A stretch of 61,418 bases of DNA from CAZHGD01 sp964531735 (GCA_964531735.1 CAZHGD010000019.1:1-61418); one strand, 5' to 3'; counted from the first letter of the stretch, positions 1 to 9,089 are shown. Numbers and translations: made by a program. The notes: generated from the letters alone by a model not told the origin.

Positions 1-67
1 GCCGGGGCTTGTCGATCCCTGGTCTTGCCGACGCGATTCTTGGACAGGCTCCTAGCCCGTGCTGAGC

Positions 68-90
68 CGTCGGGCCTGCGCGCGTGCCCG
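68..90. repeat. Flanking 23-bp direct repeat, copy 1
   Basis: A 23-bp stretch starting CGTCGGGCCTGCG recurs at 4826-4848 with two mismatches. Each copy lies beside an inverted-repeat cluster (108-526 and 4710-4824). The pair therefore brackets the acetyltransferase and DUF4091 genes plus the repeats. It may be part of a larger repeat family or the edge of a moved segment. Function unknown. Confidence 0.45.
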
Positions 91-107
91 AAGAACCTGG
101 CGACGAC

Positions 108-275
108 AACCCTGGGGACGCGATACTAGTTCTGGACGCGAAAACCTGGGGACGTAAACCTGGGGACGTGATACTAGTTCTCGTAAACCTGGGGACGTGA
201 TACTAGTTCTGGCCCACCTCGCGCCTGCGGGCGGCTTGGCCTTGGACGTAAACCTGGGGACGTGATACTAGTTCT
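108..275. repeat. REP-like left arms (four copies)
   Basis: Four copies of AACCTGGGGACGTGATACTA followed by GTTCT are seen at 108-132, 156-181, 185-210 and 250-275; the first has GACGCGATACT. They are imperfect reverse complements of the arms at 396-526, with a core reading TGATACTAGT. The layout of short, partly palindromic extragenic repeats in opposite orientation resembles REP/BIME elements. A RAYT-type transposase gene, the enzyme class linked to REPs, is present at 13461-14141. No coding potential was found here. Confidence 0.7.
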
Positions 276-309
276 GGCCCACCTCGCGCCTGCGGGCGGC
301 TTGGCCTTG
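182..309. repeat. 63-bp tandem direct repeat within REP-like array
   Basis: The unit at 182-244 is repeated exactly at 247-309, with two extra bases between them (period 65). Each unit carries one left arm plus a spacer beginning GGCCCACCTCGCGCCTGCGG. The duplication explains the multiple left arms. It could be a real local amplification or an assembly artefact, since it lies near the window edge. Confidence 0.7.
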
Positions 310-343
310 ACCCCGGCGCCCCACCACCACAGCCGGCGGCTCG

Positions 344-526
344 GAAAACCAGGATCGCGTCCCCATGTTCTGTCCGACCACCGCAGCCGGTGGCCCTGGA
401 AACTAGTATCATGTCACCTGGTTATGTCTGTCCGACCACCGCAGCCGGTGGCCCTGGAAACTAGTATCATGTCACCTGGTTATGTCGGTGGCCCTGGAAA
501 CTAGTATCATGTCACCTGGTTATGTC
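344..526. repeat. REP-like right arms with 58-bp tandem repeat
   Basis: Three copies of CTGGAAACTAGTATCATGTC followed by ACCTGGTTATGTC occur at 396-428, 454-486 and 494-526. The 58-bp unit at 371-428 is repeated exactly and without a gap at 429-486. A more diverged inverted copy, AAAACCAGGATCGCGTCCCC, lies near 346-365. These are inverse to the arms at 108-275, giving a nested inverted array. The last copy supplies the final codons and the stop of the acetyltransferase gene at 507-1127. Confidence 0.7.
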
Positions 527-1127
527 GGACCCGCTGAGCCCGCGGGATGTAGCGCCCGTCAGCATCGTAGACCGACGCCCGCAACTGCTCCTCGAGCGCC
601 AGGATCTGGTCCTTCGGGCGCCGCCAGAACGGCCGCGCCGGATTGCCGACGTAGGTCGTCCACGGCCGGCAGTCCTCGCGCACCACCGACCCGGCGCCGA
701 TGGCGGCGCCCTCGCCGATCTCGACGCCGGGCAGGATCACCGCGTTCGCGCCGATGATGGCGTGCCGGCGGATGCGGACGAACGACTTGGTCGAGGCGAA
801 GGTGTACTCGCCCGGCACTGTCGCGTTGGTCAGGCTGCCGCCACCGTAGTCGTCGCTGGCCGTCTGGATGCGCACCCCGGGCGAGATGCCGACGAAGTCC
901 TCCAACACGAACTCGCCGCCACCGAACAGCGAGGCATAGGCAGCGATGTGCACGAAGCTGCCGATGACCGTCGGCGAGCCGCCGATCACGAACGTGAAGT
1001 CGTCAATCCGGACGCAGTCGCCGATGCGGATCCGCTCGGGGAAGACGATCTTCGCCTGCGGGTAGATCTGCACGTCGGCGCCGATTGCGGCGAACGGCAG
1101 CTCATAGGCCACGTTCGGGTCGCTCAC
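507..1127 (-). CDS. Left-handed beta-helix acetyltransferase (maltose/chloramphenicol acetyltransferase-like)
   Basis: A 206-residue acyltransferase of the hexapeptide-repeat class, expected to move an acetyl group from acetyl-CoA to a sugar or polysaccharide. The hexapeptide pattern (IGDCVRI, VIGSFVHI, GIGANAVILPGVEIGEGAAI-type) runs through most of the chain and ends in the family signature GAGSVVREDCRPWTTYVGNP. The GTG start overlaps the stop of the upstream DUF4091 gene by four bases (GTGA), implying translational coupling; an earlier start would lie inside that gene. The last residues (HNQVT) and the TGA come from a REP-like repeat, so the native C-terminus may have been replaced. The exact acceptor cannot be told. 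Confidence 0.85.
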   Translation of the reverse strand: MSDPNVAYELPFAAIGADVQIYPQAKIVFPERIRIGDCVRIDDFTFVIGGSPTVIGSFVHIAAYASLFGGGEFVLEDFVGISPGVRIQTASDDYGGGSLTNATVPGEYTFASTKSFVRIRRHAIIGANAVILPGVEIGEGAAIGAGSVVREDCRPWTTYVGNPARPFWRRPKDQILALEEQLRASVYDADGRYIPRAQRVRHNQVT

Positions 1128-4100
1128 GGCCGGCTGATCTCCTCGATGGCGGCGGCCACGGCGGCGCGCCGGGCCAGGATCGGCGCCGGGTCCTTGGTGA
1201 ACTCGGTCATCGAGCGCGAGATGTCCGCCGGCACCTTGAGCAGTTCGCCGATCTCGCGCACGCGGTGCTTCGACAGCTTCTTCCAGCCCTCCTCGCGCAG
1301 CAGCTTGCGGCACATCACCAGGTACTCGTAGTCCTCCACGCCGTCGCGGAGCATTTCGAAGCGGATGCTGTCCACCGGTCCGTCGAGCACCGGCCGCGAC
1401 GGATTGCCGTCGGCCGCGGCTTCGGCCGGATAGACGAACCGCCCGTCACCGTTGCCCCAGCCCTGCTTGGTGCCCGCCGGCAAGCCCGGCACCCAGCCCA
1501 TCGGGTCCTCATACGGGTTCTGCGGATGCTGCGCGTCGGGATACGCCGAGTCGCTGTGCCACCAGGTGGTCTCCCAGATCAGCACGCCCTTGATGTTGCG
1601 CTCCCAGGTCTGCCACAGCCAGGTCCGCAGCTCGGTGCCGGGATGGTCGATGAACAGCGTGCAGAACGGGGCCTTCGGCCCGGTGCAGACGTACCACCAG
1701 AACTTCTCACCGGCCTGCTCGCGCTCGGCGGCGCGCTTCGGGTCGTAGTTCGGCGTCACCGGACACCAGATGTTCGGGCCGCCGAAGAGACCGGCCTCCG
1801 GTTGCTCGGTGAGCATCCGGCCGATCCGCGGCGCCGCGGCCTTCAGCTTGAGGAAGCCCTTGAGCACCCACGGGTAGTCCTTCTCTTCGGGCTCGTCGGT
1901 CCAGTAGACGTACGACTTGTCGATCCAGCCCTTCTCCACCAGGTGCCGCTCGATGGCCTGCGCATAGGCGGTGAACGCCGCGTTGTGCTCCAGCGTGCCC
2001 TCGGCGAAGCCCAGGAACGGGCCACTGATGCCCTCGATGGGCACCACGAAGCTGTTGAAGTGGTAGGTGTCGAACGCCCGCGTCATCGCGGCGTCCCAGT
2101 TGCGCCAGTCGATCTGCGGCTTGAGCTGGTCCAGCTTGAGGGGCTCGAAGCTGCTGTCCCGGAGCAGTTCGGCGCCACTGCCGGCGTCGGTCAGCGAGAC
2201 CTGGTCGTACCAGACCGTGCCCGTCGCCTCGCCCTTCTCGGTCCACAGCGTCGCCCAGAGGCCCAGCGTCACCTGGACCGCGCCGGGCGGGAACGACGTC
2301 ACCGTGCGGTCGAACTGCTGCCACTGGCCGTTGCCCTCGACGGGCATGTCGTTGTTGCGGCCGGACATCCAGTTGCCCGCGGCGTCTTTGTGACCCAGCG
2401 TGACGATGAACCGGTGGCCCGGCTGCCCGGTCTTGTACCAGAACCGCAGTCGCAGGCCCTGCGGCGGAATCTTCAGCGCGTCCTGGTAGCTGGCCGCGAC
2501 AGAGGCCGTCGGCGAGGTGTCGTCCACCTTCAAGGTGGTCCGGCCCTCGTGCGGCTGGCTCTGGTCGCGGGTGCCCCCCGCCCAGCGGCCGAGGCCCGGC
2601 CAGGTCACCTTGAACGGATCGAGTGGCGCCGGGTTGTAGGGCGAGATGTGGTGACTGGCGTAGGTCGCCAGGTACTTGTCGAGCAGCTGGCGCTGCTGCC
2701 GCTCATCGGTGACCTTGTGGTAGCGGAAGGCGATCCACGGGTTGAACCCGAAGGCCGTGGCGCAGCTCATCGTGTCGGGCAGCGCGAAGTCGTAGACCTT
2801 CACCTCGATCGGCACGTCCTGGCGCCAGTTCTCGGCGGTCAGCCGCAGCAGGCCACGGTAGATGCCGGCCGGCGTGTTGCGACGCGTGGTCACGCGCAGC
2901 CACAGTGGCTGATTCTCGCCGGCGGCCAGATCGAGACTGCTGAACGGCGGCAACGGGTCCGGCCACGGCGCGGCCACCGAGGTCTGGTCGGTCGGGTGGA
3001 CCACATTGAGGTAGCGCACGCGCAGCACGTCGATGAAGTCCGCGTCGATGATGGCGCGACCGGGCCCGACCAGCGACTGCGCCCTGGCCTGGAAGCCGCG
3101 GAGCGGTTGCGCCGGGCGCACCACCACTTGCGCGGCCTCGGCCTCGTTACGGGCCAGGCTGAGCTTGACGGCCGCACCGGCCGCACTGGGCACTGGGCGG
3201 GTGCGGCTGACCTTCCAGCCACTGTCGCACCACCACACGCCGACTGCGTTGCTGGAGCCCGGCAGCTTCTCGCCGTAGCTGCTGTTGTACAGCTCGGCCA
3301 CGTTCAGCTCGGACTCGGCCCCGAACCGCACGCCGCCGCTGAGGGCGAAGGTCAACACGTACAGGCCGGTGCCCGGCACCTGATAGGGCACCTCGAAGGC
3401 ACTCTCGCCCGGTGGCAGTTTGAGCTGCGCCTGCGGCACCGGCTTGGCTTCCTCGCCCGGGCGCTGCACCGTGACCGTAGCGGCCGCCTCGACCGCCTGT
3501 CCGCTGTCGTTGCGCACGGTGCCCCGGATCAGGTTGCGGCCGCCGGGCAGCCCTTCGCCCAGGTCCGTCAAGCGTACGGCGACCTTCGGATCGACCGTCG
3601 GAACCGCCACGTAGCGCGTGCGGCCGGTCAGTTCCAGCGGGGCGCCGTCGACGGTGGCCTCGTAATGGTAGCTGTAGACCTGGAACGCGCCCGGGTCCGA
3701 TTCGGTGCCCAGCTTCTGCTTGGCCTGCGACTTCAGCCGCACCCAGATGACCTTGGCCGGCAAGAGCGCCGCCGGCAGCGTCGCGGTCAACTCGCCCAGC
3801 GCGCCGCGCGTGCCCAGGGCGACCCAGTTCTGCTGGTCCTTCGACGCCTCGACCAGCAGTTCGCCGCCGGCATACCAGCCGATGTTGGCGCTGATCTTGC
3901 CGGCCGATTGCAGTCGCCCGCCGACCTCCTGGCGGTAGACCACCTCGCCGCCCTGGCCGAACACGTACCGGCTGCTGTTGTAGCTGCAGGTGTAGCTCTC
4001 CTGCGGGCGGCTGTGGTTCACGCCGCTGCCGATCGGCGCGTCGAACACGTAAGTGTTGCCGCGCAGGGACTCGCCTTCGCCCAGCACCAGGTCGCCCTGC

Positions 4101-4585
4101 GTGGTGTGGATCGGCTGCACCGCGGTCAGCCCGATCTGGTCGAACGCGGTCTGGCCGCTGACCTCCCACTGGCCGAAGCGCAGCCAGGCGCTGTCGGGCG
4201 TCACCTCGCGCGGGGTGGCGAAGACCTGGCTATACCAGGCCCACTCGGCCGGCAGGCCACCGCGGTCATAGTTGGCGAAGCTGGGCCCGGTGATGACGCA
4301 ACCACCGGCGCCACCGAGGCTCTTGGCGCGGAACCGCACGCGGTAGAGCGCAGATGGCCGCAGCGCCAGCGGTGCCGAGCGCCAGTAATTGGTGCCCTGG
4401 CCGGTGCCGGTGACGGCAATTGCGCGCTGTCCGTCGGCACCTTCGTTGAGCCAGTCGCCCTGGCCGCCGGAGAGCCGCCAGCCATCGGGGCCGGTGGTGC
4501 CGTTCTCGAACGACGGATTGGGCACCTCGACCACCTGTCCGAGGCTGACCCCGAGCGTCATCAGTACCGCCAACAGCGTACGCAT
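1124..4585 (-). CDS. Secreted DUF4091-domain glycoside hydrolase-like protein
   Basis: A 1153-residue exported protein. The start was set at the ATG preceded by GGAG seven bases upstream; a GTG two codons earlier lacks that spacing. A signal peptide (MRTLLAVLMTLGVSLG) is followed by a carbohydrate-binding-like beta module (NPSFENGTTGPDGW), bacterial Ig/beta domains, a second binding-like module near the middle (DSSFEPLKLDQ), a TIM-barrel-like region with the acidic DEPEEKDYPWV motif, and a C-terminal DUF4091 region (DSIRFEMLRDGVEDYEYL). DUF4091 proteins are common in plant-polysaccharide-degrading bacteria and are thought to be glycosidases, but the substrate is unknown. It is coupled to the downstream acetyltransferase, so the pair may act on one glycan. 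Confidence 0.85.
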   Translation of the reverse strand: MRTLLAVLMTLGVSLGQVVEVPNPSFENGTTGPDGWRLSGGQGDWLNEGADGQRAIAVTGTGQGTNYWRSAPLALRPSALYRVRFRAKSLGGAGGCVITGPSFANYDRGGLPAEWAWYSQVFATPREVTPDSAWLRFGQWEVSGQTAFDQIGLTAVQPIHTTQGDLVLGEGESLRGNTYVFDAPIGSGVNHSRPQESYTCSYNSSRYVFGQGGEVVYRQEVGGRLQSAGKISANIGWYAGGELLVEASKDQQNWVALGTRGALGELTATLPAALLPAKVIWVRLKSQAKQKLGTESDPGAFQVYSYHYEATVDGAPLELTGRTRYVAVPTVDPKVAVRLTDLGEGLPGGRNLIRGTVRNDSGQAVEAAATVTVQRPGEEAKPVPQAQLKLPPGESAFEVPYQVPGTGLYVLTFALSGGVRFGAESELNVAELYNSSYGEKLPGSSNAVGVWWCDSGWKVSRTRPVPSAAGAAVKLSLARNEAEAAQVVVRPAQPLRGFQARAQSLVGPGRAIIDADFIDVLRVRYLNVVHPTDQTSVAAPWPDPLPPFSSLDLAAGENQPLWLRVTTRRNTPAGIYRGLLRLTAENWRQDVPIEVKVYDFALPDTMSCATAFGFNPWIAFRYHKVTDERQQRQLLDKYLATYASHHISPYNPAPLDPFKVTWPGLGRWAGGTRDQSQPHEGRTTLKVDDTSPTASVAASYQDALKIPPQGLRLRFWYKTGQPGHRFIVTLGHKDAAGNWMSGRNNDMPVEGNGQWQQFDRTVTSFPPGAVQVTLGLWATLWTEKGEATGTVWYDQVSLTDAGSGAELLRDSSFEPLKLDQLKPQIDWRNWDAAMTRAFDTYHFNSFVVPIEGISGPFLGFAEGTLEHNAAFTAYAQAIERHLVEKGWIDKSYVYWTDEPEEKDYPWVLKGFLKLKAAAPRIGRMLTEQPEAGLFGGPNIWCPVTPNYDPKRAAEREQAGEKFWWYVCTGPKAPFCTLFIDHPGTELRTWLWQTWERNIKGVLIWETTWWHSDSAYPDAQHPQNPYEDPMGWVPGLPAGTKQGWGNGDGRFVYPAEAAADGNPSRPVLDGPVDSIRFEMLRDGVEDYEYLVMCRKLLREEGWKKLSKHRVREIGELLKVPADISRSMTEFTKDPAPILARRAAVAAAIEEISRP

Positions 4586-4709
4586 TGCCACTCTCCAGGC
4601 TGGCCTGTCGCCTGCGGCTCACCGGTTCGCGCTCGGGACGGCGCATCCTTCCGACCATGGCGTCGGCCACCACAACCGGCGTGGCCAGCGCGCGGACAGC
4701 AAGTAGCAC

Positions 4710-4824
4710 CCAACAACCAGGGACGTCACCCCTAATTCGTCAGTTTGGTGGAAATGAGGGTGACGTCCCTGGTTGTTGGACGCGGCAGTTCGGTGGAAAT
4801 GAGGGTGACGTCCCTAGTTGTTGG
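4710..4824. repeat. Second inverted-repeat cluster (22-bp perfect arms)
   Basis: The left arm CCAACAACCAGGGACGTCAC plus CC at 4710-4731 is an exact reverse complement of 4758-4779, leaving a 26-base loop. A second right arm with one mismatch ends at 4824, and the preceding GGTGGAAATGA is also repeated (4747 and 4792; period 45). The element fills the 340-base gap between the DUF4091 gene and the prepilin; I see no gene in that gap. It differs in sequence from the array at 108-526 but has the same architecture: one left arm and tandem right arms. Confidence 0.75.
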
Positions 4825-4825
4825 G

Positions 4826-4848
4826 CGTCGGGCCTGCGTGAGTGCCCG
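4826..4848. repeat. Flanking 23-bp direct repeat, copy 2
   Basis: Matches 68-90 at 21 of 23 positions and begins two bases after the last arm of the inverted-repeat cluster. See copy 1 for context. Confidence 0.45.
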
Positions 4849-4925
4849 CAATCGCGCCAGGCGGGAGGAGCCCGGCCGCAGCAGGCGAAGCGCGCCGGGC
4901 GGCAGGCTGGTAAAGGAGCCGAACC

Positions 4926-5519
<594 letters not shown>

Positions 5520-5555
5520 CGCCAGTCGGTTCGCGCTGCGCCGTCAGGTGGTGGT

Positions 5556-5586
5556 CCTGCCGTCGGTGGTCAACACCGACGGCAGG
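5556..5586 (+). terminator. Hairpin terminator after prepilin gene
   Basis: A perfect 13-bp stem (CCTGCCGTCGGTG with CACCGACGGCAGG) closes a five-base loop 37 bases after the prepilin stop. It is followed by ATTGTGTTGTG, which is only moderately U-rich. It probably ends the prepilin transcript or stabilises its 3' end. Confidence 0.6.
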
Positions 5587-5673
5587 ATTGTGTTGTGCGG
5601 GCGCCAAACCCAGTGCCGGAGTGCGGCGCAGCCACCTCGGCTGACCCGCTGTGCCCCCAGGAGGATGGAGCCC

Positions 5674-6249
5674 ATGAAAGTCACCGCGTTCAACGGCAGC
5701 CCGCACCCGAACGGCAATACCGCTTACCTCTTGCGCGCCGTGCTGGAGCCGATTGCCGCGGCCGGCATCGAGACCGAGCTGGTGCAGGTGGGCGGCGAGC
5801 CGCTGCGTGGTTGCCTGGCCTGTGGCCGCTGCCGCGAACTGCAGAACCAGCGCTGCGCGCAAGAAGGCGACGCGCTCAACGACTACCTCGAGAAGATGAT
5901 CGAGTCGGACGCGCTCATCCTCGGTTCGCCCTCCTACTTCTCCAGCGTCACCGCCGAGATGAAGGCGCTGATCGACCGCGCCGGCTACGTCAACGTCGCC
6001 AACGGGCGCCTGTTCGCCCGCAAGGTCGGCGCCGCGGTCTGCGCGCACCGGCGCGCCGGCGGGACCAACGTGCAGGAGACGATCAACCATTTGTTCCTCA
6101 TGTCGCGCATGATCGTGCCCGGCTCGACCTACTGGAACTTCGGTGTCGGCCGCCTGGAAGGCGAAGTGGCCGAAGACGCTGAAGGTCTGGCCAACATGAA
6201 GGACCTGGGCGAGACCATCGCCTGGCTGCTGCCCCGCCTGCGCGACTAG
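5674..6249 (+). CDS. NADPH-dependent FMN reductase / flavodoxin-fold protein
   Basis: A 191-residue cytoplasmic flavoprotein of the NAD(P)H:FMN reductase (iron-sulfur flavoprotein-like) family. The N-terminal KVTAFNGSPHPNGNT is the phosphate-binding loop for FMN, and CLACGRCRELQNQRC holds the cysteine cluster seen in multimeric flavodoxin-like proteins. SPSYFSSVTAEMKALIDR is the family's second signature. The start is the ATG nine bases after AGGAGG; an in-frame ATG three codons upstream sits too close to it. GH36 follows after 42 bases in the same direction, so they may share a transcript, but the physiological electron partner is unknown. Confidence 0.88.
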   Translation: MKVTAFNGSPHPNGNTAYLLRAVLEPIAAAGIETELVQVGGEPLRGCLACGRCRELQNQRCAQEGDALNDYLEKMIESDALILGSPSYFSSVTAEMKALIDRAGYVNVANGRLFARKVGAAVCAHRRAGGTNVQETINHLFLMSRMIVPGSTYWNFGVGRLEGEVAEDAEGLANMKDLGETIAWLLPRLRD

Positions 6250-6291
6250 CGTCGGCTGCCAGAGCCATCCGGCGCGGAAGAGGTAACGGCG

Positions 6292-8964
6292 ATGCGGACC
6301 ATTAGCCTGGCGATGGCGATCCTGGCGGCGGTGTCGGTCTGGGCCCAGACCGACGCCGCGCCACCACTGCGCGAGGCGACCTCGGCCACCGGGCCCGCCA
6401 CCGTGACGCGCGACGCCCGAGGCTGGTCCATCGCCGGCACCGGCGCCATCACCGCCCGCGTCACCGCCCCGGCCGACGCCTTCCTCTGCCGTCTGGCGCC
6501 CGGCACCAACCCGGACGTGGTGCAACTCGCCGTCGGCCGCGTCACCAGCCGCCGCTGCAACGCGCTGTACAGCCCGCTAGAGGATCTGGCGCTGGAGTTC
6601 GTGGGCGCCGACGTGGCACTGACCTGGCGCGACGGCGGCTGGCACCTGGCGGCCGGTGGCCCGCTGCAAGTGGTCCGCCACGCCCACTTCATGCGCGACG
6701 AGCGCGGACTCAAGTACTACCGGCCGCTCGACCGGTCCATCTTCCGCCGGGCACCCAGCGGCTGGTGCTCCTGGTACATCTACTGGACCGGCGTCACCGA
6801 GCAGGAGATGGTCGCCAACACCGACTGGATCCAGGCCAACCTGGCCCGGTTCGGCGCCACCTTGGTGCAACTGGACGACGGCTGGCAAGGCGTCGGCGCG
6901 GGCCTCGGCCGCAACCGCGACTGGACCACCATCTGCCAGCGCAAGTTTCCCAGCGGTCTGAAGGCGCTGGCCGACCACATCAAGGCGGCCGGACTGGTGC
7001 CGGGGCTCTGGCTGGTGCCGTTCGGCCAGTCCAACGAAGCCGTGGACCAGGCGAATCCGGGCGTGTTCCTGCGGAACGCCAACGGGCGTAGCGTCGGCAT
7101 CCTCGACCAGCCCTGGGCGTGGGAGGGCATTCCCGAAGCTGAGCGGATGGTCAACTGGTGCGGCAGCTTCCTGGTCGACCCCACCAGCCGCAAGGCCCAG
7201 GACTACCTCAAGGACCTGTTCAGGCGCATCTGTCTCGACTGGGGCTACGACTACGTCAAGATCGACGGGCAGGGCGGCATGGCCAGCCTGTTCAGCCAGT
7301 ACCAGAAGCAGTTGGCCAATCCGGCGCTGACCGGTGACCAGGCCTACCGCCTGGGCCTCGAAGCCATGAAGAGCGTCATGGGCCGCGACCGGTTCCTGCT
7401 CAACTGCGGCAGCGCCTACGACAGCGCCGGCCTCTGCGAGGGCATTCGCACCGGCGGCGACGTCGGCCCGAACTGGTCCGGCCTGGCGCCGGCCATCCAG
7501 GCCACCTTGGGCCACCTCTACCAGAACACCATCGCCTTCTACACCGACCCTGACGTGGTCTGCGTGCGCGGTGACCAGGGCGGCAGCCTGAGCCTCGACC
7601 AGGCGCGGCTGTGGAGCACGCTGTACGGCATCACCGGGCAGATGACGTTGGCCAGCGACAACCTGCCGAAGCTGCCCGACGAGCGCGTCGAGTTGCTGCG
7701 CCGCATCATGCCGGTGGCGGATGTGCGGCCGATGGAGCTGTACCCGCTGAGCGGGCGGCCACGCCTGTTCGACGTGCGCGTGGCCAAGCCCGGCGTCGGC
7801 GAGTGGGACGTGGTCGCCGCGTTCGGCTGGAAGGGCACCGGCGGCGACCACGTGACCATCGACCCGGTGGCGCTGGGCCTGCCGGCGGGCCGTTACGTCT
7901 ACTACGACGTCTGGCACAAACAGCTCCTCGGCACCTCGGACCAGGGCTTGGCGCTGAGCCTGGCGCCGACCTCGTGCCGCGTGGTGGCGGTGCGCCCGGC
8001 GACTGACCAACCGCAGTTGCTCGGCACCTCGCGGCACCTGCTGCAAGGCGCCGACGACCTGCTGGCCGCGCGCTGGGACGCCGGCCAGCACGCCTGGAGC
8101 GGTCGCAGCGAGCTGGTCGGCGGGGACCCGTACGAACTGCGCTTCACGCTGCCGCCGGGCTGGACCTGCACCGAGCCGGGCGCCCGGCTCGATGGCGCCA
8201 TGGCCACCGTCACGCTACGGGCCACGCACAACCTGACCCGGGCCTGGCGCGTGCAGTTCCAGCCGGTGGAGCCGCCGGTCGCCGCGCCGGTCGTGGCGGC
8301 GGTCACCGTCACGCCCGCCGGCCGCGCGGCGCGCGTCACCTGGGCCGGTCGGCAGGCCGTGGCGTACCGGGTCTATCGCGACGGCAAGCTCATCGGCCAG
8401 ACCGGCGAGACGAGCTTCGTCGACCACTACCGCGCGGTCGGGCCGGTGGTCTACGCCGTGGCGCCACTGACCTGGACCGGTGAGGCCCCACGCGCGATGG
8501 CCGCCGCGTACCAGTCGCCGCCGCCGCCGCGGCGCACCGCCCGCGACGCCTGGTTGGACGAGGTGCAGCCGCTCTCGGCCCTGCAGACCTACGGCACCCT
8601 CGCCCGCCGCCGGAGCATCGACGGCAACCCGCTGCGCATCGGCGGCCGCCAGTACCCGCGCGGCCTGGGCGCCCATGCCGAAAGCGAGCTGGTCTATGCG
8701 CTGAACAACAGCTACCAGCGCTTCGAGGCCGAAGTGGGCGTGGACGACGAGAAAGGTGGCGCGGGCACCGTGCGCTTCCTGGTCCTCGTCGACGGCCGCA
8801 CCGTGTTCGACTCCGGCGTGATGAAGGGCCAACAACCGGCCAAACGGGTGTCGGTCTCGCTCGAGGGCGCTGAGGAGCTGACGCTCCAGGTCACCGACGC
8901 GGGCGACGGCATCAACTGCGACCACGCCGACTGGGGCGACGCGCGGCTGGTTGGGAACCGCTGA
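6292..8964 (+). CDS. Secreted GH36-like alpha-galactosidase with C-terminal NPCBM domain
   Basis: An 890-residue exported glycosidase. A signal peptide ends near VSVWAQT. The TIM barrel opens with GWCSWYIYWTGVT and LVQLDDGWQ, typical of GH36/melibiase. The probable nucleophile is Asp325 in YVKIDGQGG, and the probable acid/base is Asp390 in RTGGDVGPNW. After the barrel come a beta-sandwich and a fibronectin-III-like segment. The last ~140 residues (YPRGLGAHAESELVYALN to CDHADWGDARL) match the NPCBM carbohydrate-binding module. Activity on alpha-galactosides is likely but other alpha-linked sugars are possible. The stop codon overlaps the start of the small gene at 8964. Confidence 0.88.
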   Translation: MRTISLAMAILAAVSVWAQTDAAPPLREATSATGPATVTRDARGWSIAGTGAITARVTAPADAFLCRLAPGTNPDVVQLAVGRVTSRRCNALYSPLEDLALEFVGADVALTWRDGGWHLAAGGPLQVVRHAHFMRDERGLKYYRPLDRSIFRRAPSGWCSWYIYWTGVTEQEMVANTDWIQANLARFGATLVQLDDGWQGVGAGLGRNRDWTTICQRKFPSGLKALADHIKAAGLVPGLWLVPFGQSNEAVDQANPGVFLRNANGRSVGILDQPWAWEGIPEAERMVNWCGSFLVDPTSRKAQDYLKDLFRRICLDWGYDYVKIDGQGGMASLFSQYQKQLANPALTGDQAYRLGLEAMKSVMGRDRFLLNCGSAYDSAGLCEGIRTGGDVGPNWSGLAPAIQATLGHLYQNTIAFYTDPDVVCVRGDQGGSLSLDQARLWSTLYGITGQMTLASDNLPKLPDERVELLRRIMPVADVRPMELYPLSGRPRLFDVRVAKPGVGEWDVVAAFGWKGTGGDHVTIDPVALGLPAGRYVYYDVWHKQLLGTSDQGLALSLAPTSCRVVAVRPATDQPQLLGTSRHLLQGADDLLAARWDAGQHAWSGRSELVGGDPYELRFTLPPGWTCTEPGARLDGAMATVTLRATHNLTRAWRVQFQPVEPPVAAPVVAAVTVTPAGRAARVTWAGRQAVAYRVYRDGKLIGQTGETSFVDHYRAVGPVVYAVAPLTWTGEAPRAMAAAYQSPPPPRRTARDAWLDEVQPLSALQTYGTLARRRSIDGNPLRIGGRQYPRGLGAHAESELVYALNNSYQRFEAEVGVDDEKGGAGTVRFLVLVDGRTVFDSGVMKGQQPAKRVSVSLEGAEELTLQVTDAGDGINCDHADWGDARLVGNR

Positions 8965-9089
8965 TGTCCGATGAGTTCGAACCGGTGGAGCCGACCCGCT
9001 TCCCAGGCCACTGCTTCACCATGGCCATGCTCGGGTTGGCGGCGTTGTGCATCCTGGCCAGCACGCTGTACCGGTGGCTGTGCCGCTGA
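8964..9089 (+). CDS. Small single-pass membrane protein (41 aa), hypothetical
   Basis: A 41-residue frame whose ATG shares one base with the TGA of the GH36 gene (TGATG), a classic stop-start coupling. The first 17 residues are acidic and hydrophilic (MSDEFEPVEPTRFPG). The rest forms one hydrophobic helix (FTMAMLGLAALCILASTLY) ending in RWLCR, so the topology is probably N-out/C-in or tail-anchored-like. No family is recognised. The overlap, plausible composition and a stop only one base before the convergent DUF2917 gene support it as real, but short frames are easily fortuitous here. Confidence 0.5.
   Translation: MSDEFEPVEPTRFPGHCFTMAMLGLAALCILASTLYRWLCR

Noticed and set aside
108..526. 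A CRISPR array at the start of the window
   Set aside because: The repeats occur in both orientations, differ in period (65, 58 and others) and carry duplicated rather than unique spacers. No cas gene is present.
1085..4735. A very long plus-strand open frame opposite the DUF4091 gene
   Set aside because: It mirrors the real gene's codons in a GC-rich genome, has no recognisable domain, and is Arg/Ala/His-rich as expected from antisense frames.
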